Shown here one piece after another: positions 36,112 through 44,249 of a stretch of 64,000 nt of DNA. A program made the translations under genes and the position numbers. Every line of letters begins with the position of its first letter. The stretch's first letter is position 1. The notes under the pieces are model-generated. The model did not search any database. It saw only the letters and a list, made by a program, of their open reading frames with translations, and was not told the origin of the DNA. The stretch lies in the NCBI RefSeq assembly GCF_028607085.1, contig NZ_CP117411.1, positions 3,486,501 through 3,550,500 of the forward strand, in the 5' to 3' direction. Origin of the DNA: Sphingomonas naphthae. Lineage in GTDB: Bacteria > Pseudomonadota > Alphaproteobacteria > Sphingomonadales > Sphingomonadaceae.

Positions 36112-37074
36112 ATGACAAGCCCGGAGAGGATGATCGCGATCATCGCCGCACTGCTGGCGCAGGCGGCCACGGCGGCTGTCGTCCCCCCTCCAACCCCCAC
36201 GACACCGCCACCCGTCGAAACGCCCGTCGCCTCGCCCGACACCGCCGAGGGGCTCGATCCGGCCGATCTGGCGCTGGTGCTGCAATCGGTCGATCTGCGG
36301 ATGACGACGCAGGTCACGGTCAACGGCAAGGGGCCCTATCGCTTCATCGTCGATACCGGGGCGACGCGCAGCGTAATCTCGCGCCGGCTCGCGGCGGAGC
36401 TCGGTCTGACGGCATCGGGCAAGCGGCGGCTGGTCAGCACCGGTGGCGTGCGCGAGGTCGAGGTGGTGCGGATCGACGAACTGGGGCTGGGCAAGCTCAT
36501 CGCCGGGCCGGTGGTGGCGCCCCTGCTGGACGAGGCGAATATCGGCGCGGCGGGGATGCTGGGCATCGACGTGCTGGCCAACCGCCAGGTCGAGATGGAC
36601 CTGATCGCCGACCGGATGACCATCCGCAAGGGCGCCTCCCGCCCGGCCTCCACCTCGGGCGAGGAGATCGTCGTCGTCGCGCGGCGGCGCTATGGCGAGC
36701 TGGTGCTGGTCGATGCCGATATCGATGGCGAGCCGATCTATGTGGTGCTGGATACCGGCGCGTCCGGCTCGCTCGGCAATATGGCGTTGAAGAACCGGCT
36801 GGAGCGGCGGTTGCGGCGCCAGCCGGTCAAGACGGTGATGCTGCTCGACGTGGTCGGCAACGTGCTGGAGGCGCAGGCGTCGCAGCTCCCGACGATCCGG
36901 CTGGGCGGCGTGACCGTCGTCAGCGCGCCGGCGGCCTTCGCCGATGTCGAGACGTTCCGCCAGTTCGGGCTGATCGGGCGGCCGGCGATGTTGCTGGGAA
37001 TGGACGTGCTGCGCTCCTTCCGTCGCGTCATCGTCGATTTCGGCACCAAGAAGGTTCGCTTTCAGCTCCGTTGA
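36112..37074 (+). CDS. Two-domain retropepsin-like aspartyl protease, secreted or membrane-tethered
   Basis: The 320-residue protein has a hydrophobic N terminus (MIAIIAALLAQAATAAVV) that reads as a signal peptide or anchor, and then a Pro-rich linker. Two aspartyl protease-like domains follow, each with a hallmark motif: FIVDTGATRSVISRRLA (about residue 80) and YVVLDTGASGSLGNMAL (about 213), plus the trailing GMLGIDVL and LLGMDVLRSF segments (psi-loop equivalents). Both catalytic Asp are present, so it could work as an internal pseudo-dimer like pepsin. The target is unknown. The recQ start is 18 bp downstream. Confidence 0.85.
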   Translation: MTSPERMIAIIAALLAQAATAAVVPPPTPTTPPPVETPVASPDTAEGLDPADLALVLQSVDLRMTTQVTVNGKGPYRFIVDTGATRSVISRRLAAELGLTASGKRRLVSTGGVREVEVVRIDELGLGKLIAGPVVAPLLDEANIGAAGMLGIDVLANRQVEMDLIADRMTIRKGASRPASTSGEEIVVVARRRYGELVLVDADIDGEPIYVVLDTGASGSLGNMALKNRLERRLRRQPVKTVMLLDVVGNVLEAQASQLPTIRLGGVTVVSAPAAFADVETFRQFGLIGRPAMLLGMDVLRSFRRVIVDFGTKKVRFQLR

Positions 37075-37092
37075 GGGCATGACGCGCGGGCC

Positions 37093-38859
37093 ATGCGCGA
37101 TCCGCTCGATACCCTCCGCTCGACCTTCGGCTACCACAGCTTCCGGGGGCGCCAGCCCGACGTGATCGGGCGGGTGATGGCGGGCGAGCATACCTTGGCC
37201 GTGATGCCCACCGGCGCGGGCAAGTCGCTGACCTATCAGATTCCGGCGCTCTGCCGCGAGGGGACCGGGCTGGTGATCTCGCCGCTGATCGCGCTGATGC
37301 ACGATCAGGTGCGATCGGCCGAGGCGGCGGGCATCCGCGCGGCGACGCTGACTTCTGCGGACAGCGATCGCGAAGAGACCATCCGCCGCTTCCGTAGCGG
37401 AGAACTGGACCTGCTCTATGCCGCGCCCGAACGGGTCAACAGCGACGGGTTCCGCCGGATGCTGGCGGCGGTGCCGCTGAGCCTGATCGCGATCGACGAG
37501 GCGCATTGCGTGTCCGAATGGGGGCATGATTTCCGGCCCGATTATCGCCTGCTCAAAGGGCTGCTCGACGCGTTTCCCGATGTCCCCCGGCTGGCGCTGA
37601 CGGCGACGGCGGATTCGCAGACGCGCGGCGACATCCTGCGCCAGCTGGGTATTCCCGACGAGGGCTTGATCCTGGCGGGGTTCGATCGGCCCAATATCCG
37701 TTATTCGATCGCGCCGAGGGATGGCCTGCCGAAACAGCTCGCCGCCTTCGTGGCGGAGACGCCGGGCGCAGGCATCGTCTACGCGCAGAGCCGCGCCGAG
37801 ACCGAGCGGCTGGCGGCGAGTCTCGGGGCCGGCGGCCGGCCGACGCGGGCCTATCATGCCGGGCTCGATCCCGCCGTGCGCGCCGCCAATCAGAAGGCAT
37901 TCGTCGCGAGCGAGGATATGGTGATGGTGGCGACGATCGCCTTCGGCATGGGGATCGACAAGCCCGACGTGCGCTTCGTGGCCCATGCCGGCCTGCCGCG
38001 ATCGATCGAGGCCTATTATCAGGAAACGGGGCGCGCGGGGCGCGATGGTGATCCGGCGCTGGCGCTGATGTTCTGGGGCGCCGACGATTTCGCCCGCGCG
38101 CGGCGGCGGATCGATACCGAGATGGAGGAGGCGCGGCGGCCGGGCGAGCGGCAGCGGCTCAACGCGCTGGCGGCGCTGGTCGAGACGGCGGAATGCCGCC
38201 GCGCGATCCTGCTGCGCCATTTCGGCGAGCATCCCGCCGAACGCTGCGGCAATTGCGACAATTGTCTGAGCCCGCCGGCAACGGTGGACGCGACCGTCGT
38301 GGCGCAGAAGCTGCTGTCGGCGGCCTTCCGCACCGAGATGCGCTATGGCGTGGGCCATCTCGCCGACGTGCTGGCGGGCAACGACAATGAGAAGGTGCGG
38401 ACGCTCGGGCACCACACGCTCTCGGTGTTCGGCATCGCCGACGCGGGCGAGCAGGCGCTGGTGAAGCCGGTGGCGCGGGCGCTGCTGGCGCGCGATGCGC
38501 TGCGCGCGGACGAGCATGGTGGGCTGTCCTTCGGTCCAGCGGCGCGCGCGATCCTGAAGGGCGAGGCGACGGTGCCCCTGGTGGTGCCGCCCAAACGCGA
38601 GCGGAAGGCGCGGCGCGAGCGGGGGGCCACGCAGGAATGGCCGCACGATCCCTTGTTCGAGGCGCTGCGCGCGGTGCGACGGGTGCTGGCGAAGGATCAG
38701 GGCGTGCCGCCCTATGTGATCTTCCACGACGCCACCTTGCGCGACATGGCGGCGGCGAAACCGCGCACCCTGGCGGAACTGGGCCGGCTGGGGGGTGTGG
38801 GGGAACGCAAGCTGGCCGCGTATGGCCAGCCGTTTCTGGAAGCGATCCGGAGTTTTTGA
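37093..38859 (+). CDS. recQ: ATP-dependent DNA helicase RecQ
   Basis: The 588-residue RecQ has Walker A PTGAGKSLTYQIPAL, DEAHCVSEWGHDFR (motif II with the RecQ-specific aromatic loop), the conserved VATIAFGMGIDKPDVR, the four-Cys zinc motif (CRRAILLRHFGEHPAERCGNCDNC), a winged-helix region, and a C-terminal HRDC domain (PLFEALRAVRRVLAKDQGVPPYVIF to the end). It acts in recombination and replication-fork repair. It probably shares a transcript with the protease gene 18 bp upstream. Confidence 0.96.
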   Translation: MRDPLDTLRSTFGYHSFRGRQPDVIGRVMAGEHTLAVMPTGAGKSLTYQIPALCREGTGLVISPLIALMHDQVRSAEAAGIRAATLTSADSDREETIRRFRSGELDLLYAAPERVNSDGFRRMLAAVPLSLIAIDEAHCVSEWGHDFRPDYRLLKGLLDAFPDVPRLALTATADSQTRGDILRQLGIPDEGLILAGFDRPNIRYSIAPRDGLPKQLAAFVAETPGAGIVYAQSRAETERLAASLGAGGRPTRAYHAGLDPAVRAANQKAFVASEDMVMVATIAFGMGIDKPDVRFVAHAGLPRSIEAYYQETGRAGRDGDPALALMFWGADDFARARRRIDTEMEEARRPGERQRLNALAALVETAECRRAILLRHFGEHPAERCGNCDNCLSPPATVDATVVAQKLLSAAFRTEMRYGVGHLADVLAGNDNEKVRTLGHHTLSVFGIADAGEQALVKPVARALLARDALRADEHGGLSFGPAARAILKGEATVPLVVPPKRERKARRERGATQEWPHDPLFEALRAVRRVLAKDQGVPPYVIFHDATLRDMAAAKPRTLAELGRLGGVGERKLAAYGQPFLEAIRSF

Positions 38860-38867
38860 GGCTTAAT

Positions 38868-38954
38868 CGTCATTGCGAGCGCAGCGAAGCAATCCAGCCT
38901 CTCGACCGATGCAACCGGCGGAACTGGATTGCTTCGCTGCGCTCGCAATGACGA
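38868..38954. repeat. Intergenic palindromic repeat, family C
   Basis: The arms CGTCATTGCGAGCGCAGCGA and TCGCTGCGCTCGCAATGACG are perfect inverted repeats over 20 bp. The element lies between recQ and the DUF442-type gene. The diverged copy is at 12088. Confidence 0.85.
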
Positions 38955-38999
38955 TCCACTTCCGGCTAAGGACGCCGCACCCCATCAGGAGAGACAAGC

Positions 39000-39410
39000 A
39001 TGTTCCGCCGCCTCGATGACGCCATCTCGGTCTATGGCCAGCTGCTGCCGGCGGATGTCGCCGAGGCGAAGGCGCAGGGCTTCACCACGCTCGTGAACAA
39101 CCGCCCCGATGGCGAGGAGGCCGGCCAGCCCGAAGGCGGCACGATCCGCGAGGCGGCCGAGGCGGCGGGGCTGGATTATCATGCCATCCCGATCGGCCAT
39201 GGCGGCTTCTCCGAAGCGTCCGTTGCCGCGATGGCGCAGGTGCTGGGCGAGGCCGAGGGGCCGGTGCTGGCCTTCTGCCGATCGGGCACGCGATCGACCC
39301 TGCTGTGGGCACTGGCGCGCTCCACGATGGGCGACAGCGGCGCCGACCTGGCGGAGAAAGCGGCGGGGGCCGGCTACGATCTCGGGCCGATCCGCGGGCA
39401 TATCGGCTAA
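39000..39410 (+). CDS. TIGR01244/DUF442 family phosphatase-like protein
   Basis: The 136-residue protein resembles the beta-lactamase-hydrolase-associated phosphatase-like domain (DUF442): VYGQLLPADVAEAKAQGFTTLVNNRPDGEE at the N terminus and the Cys-x5-Arg loop AFCRSGTRSTLLWAL near residue 98. In other bacteria such domains sit beside persulfide dioxygenases or sulfide-related genes, and may be phosphatases or sulfurtransferases. No such partner is adjacent here, so substrate is open. Confidence 0.85.
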   Translation: MFRRLDDAISVYGQLLPADVAEAKAQGFTTLVNNRPDGEEAGQPEGGTIREAAEAAGLDYHAIPIGHGGFSEASVAAMAQVLGEAEGPVLAFCRSGTRSTLLWALARSTMGDSGADLAEKAAGAGYDLGPIRGHIG

Positions 39411-39418
39411 GTAGATCC

Positions 39419-39497
39419 CGTGCTCCTGCGCAGGCAGGAGCCAGAGCTCCACGCGCCGCGCCCTGTAACCCTGGGCTCCGGCCTGCGCCGGAGCACA
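39419..39497. repeat. Intergenic palindromic repeat, family B
   Basis: The arms GTGCTCCTGCGCAGGCAGGA and GGCTCCGGCCTGCGCCGGAG are inverted and imperfect. It lies between the convergent DUF442-type gene and amtB, beside a separate terminator. Confidence 0.75.
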
Positions 39498-39512
39498 TTG
39501 CGTTCAATCCAC

Positions 39513-39544
39513 AAAAAAGGGCCGGCGAGGTGAGTCGCCGGCCC
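39513..39544 (-). terminator. Intrinsic terminator of glnK-amtB
   Basis: On the minus strand GGGCCGGCGA and TCGCCGGCCC form a perfect 10-bp stem with a 6-base loop followed by TTTTTT. It lies 65 bp past the amtB stop. Confidence 0.9.
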
Positions 39545-39608
39545 AGTCGTTCGCAGGAGGAACCCTGTGAGGGGCGGCGGCCTTCTGTGGGCCGCCGCCC
39601 CAATCGGA

Positions 39609-40955
39609 TCAGAGGTTGTAGGCGCGCTCGCCGTGCTCGCCGATGTCGAGACCGTCGGTCTCCACTTCGCGGCTGACACGCAGGCCGGTCAGGGCCTTGG
39701 CGGCGAAGATCGCGATGGTCGTGCCGATCGCGGCCCAGATGATCGTGGCGCCGACCGCCAGAACCTGGGTCACCAGCTGCGGACCGATCGCGAAATCGGC
39801 GCCGCCCGGCCCGCCCAGCGACGGGGCGTAGACGATGCCGGTGCCGATCGCGCCGACGATGCCGCCGACGCCGTGGATGCCGAAGGCGTCCAGCGAGTCG
39901 TCATAGCCGAGCATCGGCTTGATCTTGGTGACCGCGAAGAAGCAGATGATCGAGGCGACGGCGCCCAGCACGATCGCGCCGAACGGACCGGAATTGCCGG
40001 CCGCCGGCGTCACCGCGACGAGACCGGCGATGATGCCCGAGCAATAGCCCAGCGCCGAACCCTTGTGGCCCATGACCTTCTCGCACAGCATCCAGAAGAG
40101 GCCGGCCGAGGCGGTCGCGACGAAGGTGTTGATCATGGCGAGGCCGGCCGAGCCATTGGCTTCCAGCGCCGAGCCGGCGTTGAAGCCGAACCAGCCCACC
40201 CACAGCAGGCCGGTGCCGACCATCGTGAGCGTCAGCGAGTGCGGCGCCATCAGTTCGTTCGGATAGCCGATGCGCTTGCCCAGGATGATGCAGGCCACCA
40301 GCGCCGAGACGCCGGCGTTGATGTGCACCACGGTGCCGCCCGCGAAATCCAGCGCGCCCATTTCGAAGAAGAGGCCGCCGGCCGCCCACACCATGTGCGC
40401 GACGGGGAAATAGACGATCGTGAGCCAGATCAGCGCGAAGACCATCACCGCCGAGAATTTGATGCGCTCGACGACCGAACCCAGCACCAGCGCCACGGTG
40501 ATCGCGGCGAAGGTCATCTGGAAGCAGACGAACACATATTCGGGGATGACGACGCCATCGGTGAAGGTGGCGGCGGTGGAATCGGCGGTGATGCCGGCGA
40601 GGAACGCCTTGCCGAAGCTCGAGATGTATGGCTTCAGGCCATCGGACGCATCCGGGCCGAACGCCATCGTATAGCCGTAGATCACCCAGATCAGCATGGC
40701 GAAGGCGGCGGCGGCGCCGATCTGCGTCATCACCGACAGCATGTTCTTGGTGCGGACGAGGCCGCCGTAGAACAGGGCCAGGCCCGGCAGGATCATCGCC
40801 AGGACCAGCACGGTCGAGACCATCATCCAGGCGGTATCGCCCTTGTTCGGAACGGGCGCGGCCGCGGCGGCGGCAGCCGCCCAGGCCGGCGAGGCGACGA
40901 GGGCGGAGGCGCCGAACGCCCCGATCCCTGTCGCGATCTTGGTAGAAAGCTTCAT
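39609..40955 (-). CDS. amtB: Ammonium transporter
   Basis: The 448-residue Amt/MEP/Rh channel has a signal peptide (MKLSTKIATGIGAFGASALVASPAWA) and about eleven spans. The family signature DFAGGTVVHINAGVSALVAC and the pore His in VHINAG and DAFGIHGVGG are visible. It starts 14 bp after glnK and is transcribed with it; GlnK would block the channel when nitrogen is ample. A strong intrinsic terminator follows. Confidence 0.96.
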   Translation of the reverse strand: MKLSTKIATGIGAFGASALVASPAWAAAAAAAAPVPNKGDTAWMMVSTVLVLAMILPGLALFYGGLVRTKNMLSVMTQIGAAAAFAMLIWVIYGYTMAFGPDASDGLKPYISSFGKAFLAGITADSTAATFTDGVVIPEYVFVCFQMTFAAITVALVLGSVVERIKFSAVMVFALIWLTIVYFPVAHMVWAAGGLFFEMGALDFAGGTVVHINAGVSALVACIILGKRIGYPNELMAPHSLTLTMVGTGLLWVGWFGFNAGSALEANGSAGLAMINTFVATASAGLFWMLCEKVMGHKGSALGYCSGIIAGLVAVTPAAGNSGPFGAIVLGAVASIICFFAVTKIKPMLGYDDSLDAFGIHGVGGIVGAIGTGIVYAPSLGGPGGADFAIGPQLVTQVLAVGATIIWAAIGTTIAIFAAKALTGLRVSREVETDGLDIGEHGERAYNL

Positions 40956-40969
40956 GGTTCCCCCTTCGC

Positions 40970-41308
40970 TCAGAGAGCCGTTTCGTCGGTTTCGCCGGTG
41001 CGGATGCGGACCACCTGGCCCAGATCCACGACGAAGATCTTGCCGTCGCCGATCGCGCCGGTGTTCGCCGACTGCTGGATCGCCTCGACGACGCGCGGTG
41101 CGAGTTCGGCGGACGTCGCCACCTCCACCTTGATCTTCGGCACCATGTTCGTGCTGTATTCCGCACCGCGATAGATTTCGGTCTGCCCCTTCTGGCGGCC
41201 GAACCCCTTCACCTCGGTAACGGTCATGCCCTGAACCCCCAGAGCGGAGAGGGCTTCACGCACCTCGTCCAGCTTGAAGGGCTTGATGATGGCAATGACG
41301 AGTTTCAT
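40970..41308 (-). CDS. glnK: PII nitrogen regulatory protein
   Basis: The 112-residue trimeric PII protein begins MKLVIAIIKPFKLDEVREAL. The T-loop KGFGRQKGQTEIYRGAEYSTNMVPK carries the uridylylation Tyr (GAEY), and the C-terminal signature TGAIGDGKIFVVDL binds nucleotides. GGGAGGCGAA is the ribosome site. It lies upstream of amtB, the usual glnK-amtB pair, behind a sigma-54 promoter at 41345-41359. Confidence 0.96.
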   Translation of the reverse strand: MKLVIAIIKPFKLDEVREALSALGVQGMTVTEVKGFGRQKGQTEIYRGAEYSTNMVPKIKVEVATSAELAPRVVEAIQQSANTGAIGDGKIFVVDLGQVVRIRTGETDETAL

Positions 41309-41344
41309 TTCGCCTCCCTGCTCTTATGCGCCCGATGTTGCATC

Positions 41345-41359
41345 GCAAAATGCGTGCCA
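41345..41359 (-). promoter_or_regulatory. Sigma-54 (RpoN) promoter of glnK-amtB
   Basis: The minus strand reads TGGCACGCATTTTGC, an exact TGGCAC-N5-TTGC -24/-12 element. It lies 36 bp upstream of the glnK start. NtrC activation is expected from known glnK promoters; I did not identify clear NtrC sites in the short stretch upstream. Confidence 0.85.
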
Positions 41360-41417
41360 TTCGGATAAGTCGCTGGGAAGGATCAGGAATGTGATTCCGG
41401 AGGCGGAATCGTTTCGC

Positions 41418-42260
41418 TCAGTGATTAAGCAATGATGACGGATTGCCGCTTTTTTGGGCAGTGATAGCTGCACGGATCATGGGCAGTGCCGCCTGGGCGG
41501 CAACGCGGCCGGCCTCGATCAGTTCCTCGGCCGAGAGGAAGGCGCCGGTCGAGATATGGCCGATCGCGGGCGTGATCAGCGCGTCCGGCGGATTTAACCG
41601 CACCGTGAGCATTCCCTGCGCGCGCATCAGCATGAGGAAGCCGGCGCGCCCGGTCTTGAGCGCGTTGCGGGGCCGGCCATCGGGCATGGCGGCGGCGGCA
41701 TGGCCGGCATAATCGGCGAACAGATCGACCGCCACGAGCGTCGCCGCCCCGCCGATCGCGCGCGCGGCGGCGACGGGCACGTTGGCGACCATGCCGCCGT
41801 CGATCAGCCAGCGCCCGTCCACCTTCACCGGCGTGAAGAGCGAGGGCACCGCGATCGAGGCGCGCACGGCGGGGATCAGCGGGCCATGGGTCAGCCGCAC
41901 CTCTTCCCCGGTCATCAGATCGGCGGCGACCATCGCGGCGGGGATCGAGAGGTTCTCCAGCAGGGTCTCCGGCCCGATATGGTCGATCATCTCGCGCACC
42001 ACCCGCCGCCCGCCGATCAGCCCATGGCGGTTGAGCGCGGGATCGAGGAAGCCGAGCACGGTGCGGCGGTTGGCGGTGCGGGCGATTTCCTCGAGATGAT
42101 CGAGCCGTTCGGCGGCGAGGCAGGCGCCGACGATCGCGCCCATCGACGTACCGGCCACCGCGCCGATCGGGATATACGCGTCCTGAAGGGTGCGGATGAC
42201 CCCGATATGCGCCCAGCCGAGCGCCGCGCCGCCGCCGAGGGCGAGGGTGATTGGGGTCAT
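41418..42260 (-). CDS. Patatin-like phospholipase (RssA group)
   Basis: The 280-residue protein has the patatin layout: glycine-rich oxyanion loop LALGGGAALGWAHIGV, nucleophile GTSMG (about residue 42) and the dyad Asp in LIDGGMVAN (about 154). It resembles the RssA/YchK cytoplasmic group. It could act on membrane phospholipids; no neighbour gives a clue. Its 3' end lies 110 bp from the glnK start. Confidence 0.88.
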   Translation of the reverse strand: MTPITLALGGGAALGWAHIGVIRTLQDAYIPIGAVAGTSMGAIVGACLAAERLDHLEEIARTANRRTVLGFLDPALNRHGLIGGRRVVREMIDHIGPETLLENLSIPAAMVAADLMTGEEVRLTHGPLIPAVRASIAVPSLFTPVKVDGRWLIDGGMVANVPVAAARAIGGAATLVAVDLFADYAGHAAAAMPDGRPRNALKTGRAGFLMLMRAQGMLTVRLNPPDALITPAIGHISTGAFLSAEELIEAGRVAAQAALPMIRAAITAQKSGNPSSLLNH

Positions 42261-42286
42261 CGCGCCCGTTGCCCCGAAAAGGCGCC

Positions 42287-42366
42287 GTGCTCCGGCGCAG
42301 GCCGGAGCCCAGGGTTATTCGAGCGCAGCGCTTGGGGCTCTGGGCTCCGGCCTGCGCCGGAGCACC
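42287..42366. repeat. Intergenic palindromic repeat, family B
   Basis: The arms GTGCTCCGGCGCAGGCCGGA and TCCGGCCTGCGCCGGAGCAC are perfect inverted repeats over 20 bp. It lies between the tandem minus-strand tldD and patatin genes. Confidence 0.85.
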
Positions 42367-42391
42367 GGGTGTTTCGGGGCGGCGTCAGCAC

Positions 42392-43819
42392 TTACGCCGC
42401 CGCCGTGCCACCCACCGTCAGGCCGTCGATCATCAGGGTCGGCTGGCCGACGCCCGCCGGCACCGATTGCCCGCCCTTGCCGCAGATGCCGACGCCCTCG
42501 TCGAGCGCAAGATCGTTGCCGATCGCGGTCACCTTGGTCAGCACGGTCGGGCCGTCACCGATCAGGGTGGCGCCCTTGATCGGGGCGCCGAGCTTGCCGT
42601 TCTCGATCCGGTACGCCTCGGTGCAGGAGAAGACGAACTTGCCGCTGGTGATGTCCACCTGGCCGCCGCCGAAGCTCTTGGCGTAGATGCCCTTCTTCAC
42701 GCGACTAAGAATTTCGGCCGGATCGTCCTTGCCGCCATGCATGAAGGTGTTGGTCATGCGCGGCATGGGGGCGTGGGCGAAGCTCTCGCGGCGGCCGTTG
42801 CCGGTGGGGGCGACGCCCATCAGGCGCGCGTTGAGGCGATCCTGGATATAGCCCTTGAGGATGCCGTCCTCGATCAGCGTGGTGGACTGGGTCGGCGTGC
42901 CCTCGTCGTCGATCGTCAGCGATCCGCGCCGGTCGGCGATGGAGCCGTCGTCCACCACGGTCACGCCGGGCGCGGCAACCCGCTCGCCGATGCGGCCGGA
43001 GAAGGCCGAGGAGCCCTTGCGGTTGAAATCGCCCTCCAGCCCGTGGCCGACCGCCTCGTGCAGCAGCACGCCGGGCCAGCCGGGGCCGCAGACGACGGTG
43101 AATTCACCGGCGGGCGCGGCGACCGCCTCGAGGTTGACGAGACCCTGCGCCAGCGCCTCGTCGATCGCGCGATTCCACGTCGCGGGATCGAACAGGCGAT
43201 CGTAGAGGTAGCGGCCGCCCAATCCGAAGAAACCGGTCTCGCGCCGCCCGTTCTGCTCGACGACGAGGCTGACGTTGAGGCGGACGAGCGGGCGCACGTC
43301 GAAGGCGGTGAAGCCGTCGGGCCGGACGATCTCGATCACGCTCCACGATCCGGACAGGCCGACGGTCGCCTGCACGACGCGGGGATCGCGCGCGCGGGCG
43401 GCGGCGTCGATCTCCTGGCAGAGCGCCACCTTGCGGGCGAAGGGGATGGCCGAGAGGGGATCGTCGCCGGTGTAGAGCGCGGCATTGGTGCGGCGCGGCG
43501 GCGGGGCCTTGGCGCCCTTCGCCGGATCGAGCAGGGTCATCGTCTCGGCGGCGCGGCGGATGGCCGCTTCGGAGAGTTCGTTGGCATGGGCGAAACCGGT
43601 CGTCTCGCCCGAAACGCCGCGCAGGCCGAAGCCCGCCTGCGTATTGAAATCGGCGGTTTTCAGCCGCCCGTCATCGAACCCGAAGCTCTCCGACGCCATA
43701 TATTGGAGGTAGAGTTCCCCGTCGTCGCAGCCCTTCAGCGCATCGGCGGTGAGGCGCAGCGCGGCATCGGGATCGAGGCTGTCGCGGTAGAGGAAGCGGC
43801 GGGGATCGGTGAAGCTCAT
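42392..43819 (-). CDS. tldD: Metalloprotease TldD
   Basis: TldD pairs with TldE/PmbA to form a zinc protease that trims modified peptides and toxins such as CcdA. The 475-residue protein has the zinc motif LLHEAVGHGLEGDFNRKGSSAF (HExxxH), an N-terminal FDDGRLKTADFNTQAGFGLRG region and EGVGICGKGGQ at the end. No tldE homologue is visible in this window. Confidence 0.95.
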   Translation of the reverse strand: MSFTDPRRFLYRDSLDPDAALRLTADALKGCDDGELYLQYMASESFGFDDGRLKTADFNTQAGFGLRGVSGETTGFAHANELSEAAIRRAAETMTLLDPAKGAKAPPPRRTNAALYTGDDPLSAIPFARKVALCQEIDAAARARDPRVVQATVGLSGSWSVIEIVRPDGFTAFDVRPLVRLNVSLVVEQNGRRETGFFGLGGRYLYDRLFDPATWNRAIDEALAQGLVNLEAVAAPAGEFTVVCGPGWPGVLLHEAVGHGLEGDFNRKGSSAFSGRIGERVAAPGVTVVDDGSIADRRGSLTIDDEGTPTQSTTLIEDGILKGYIQDRLNARLMGVAPTGNGRRESFAHAPMPRMTNTFMHGGKDDPAEILSRVKKGIYAKSFGGGQVDITSGKFVFSCTEAYRIENGKLGAPIKGATLIGDGPTVLTKVTAIGNDLALDEGVGICGKGGQSVPAGVGQPTLMIDGLTVGGTAAA

Positions 43820-43880
43820 AAGGGAGATGTAGGGTGCGCGGCGGGCGGTGTCATCCCGCTATGCCCATCCTCTCAACATC

Positions 43881-43963
43881 CGTTCGTCCCGAGCGTAGTC
43901 GAGGGACGTGCGACTGGGCGCACCGTTTGAGGCACGTCCCTCGACTACGCTCGGGACGAACGG
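43881..43963. repeat. Intergenic palindromic repeat, family A
   Basis: The arms CGTTCGTCCCGAGCGTAGTC and GACTACGCTCGGGACGAACG are perfect inverted repeats. It lies between tldD and the zinc-finger gene. Confidence 0.85.
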
Positions 43964-43968
43964 TGGTT

Positions 43969-44166
43969 TTAGTGGCCGCCGTCTGCCGGGCCGCCTTCCA
44001 GCACGAAGCGGCGGTCGCAATAGCCGCAGTCGACATAGCCCTTCTCGTCGATCTCGAGGAAGACGCGGGGGTGGCCTAGGGCGGCGCCGCCGGGAATGTC
44101 GCTGGCCCCGTCGCACGCGACGCGGGCCTTGGGGGTGCGGATCGTCTCGGGGGCGGTGCTGCTCAT
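43969..44166 (-). CDS. Zinc-finger (CHCC-type) domain protein
   Basis: The 65-residue protein has the C-x(n)-H-x(n)-C-x2-C arrangement of the CHCC finger: ACDG, LGHPRVFLEIDEKGYVDCGYCDRRF. The same fold occurs as an accessory subunit of respiratory complex I (NDUFS6-like). The ATG is taken at 44166. It is divergent from the ABC ATPase gene that starts 84 bp away. Confidence 0.88.
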   Translation of the reverse strand: MSSTAPETIRTPKARVACDGASDIPGGAALGHPRVFLEIDEKGYVDCGYCDRRFVLEGGPADGGH

Positions 44167-44249
44167 GGCGGCATCCGTTAGCAAGCCGGCATTTCGCGCG
44201 CAATCGCGTGCTTGCGTAGGCGTGACCGGGGCGCCTATGCGACGGCACC

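Noticed and set aside
33997-38727. A 1576-codon open frame on the minus strand opposite the Atm1 and recQ genes
   Set aside because: It is anti-parallel to three confirmed genes, and its composition (poly Arg/Gly/His) and lack of domains are those of a GC-rich shadow frame.
39567-41174. A 535-codon plus-strand frame opposite amtB-glnK
   Set aside because: amtB and glnK are complete on the minus strand with promoter and terminator; the opposite frame is His/Arg/Asp-rich shadow.
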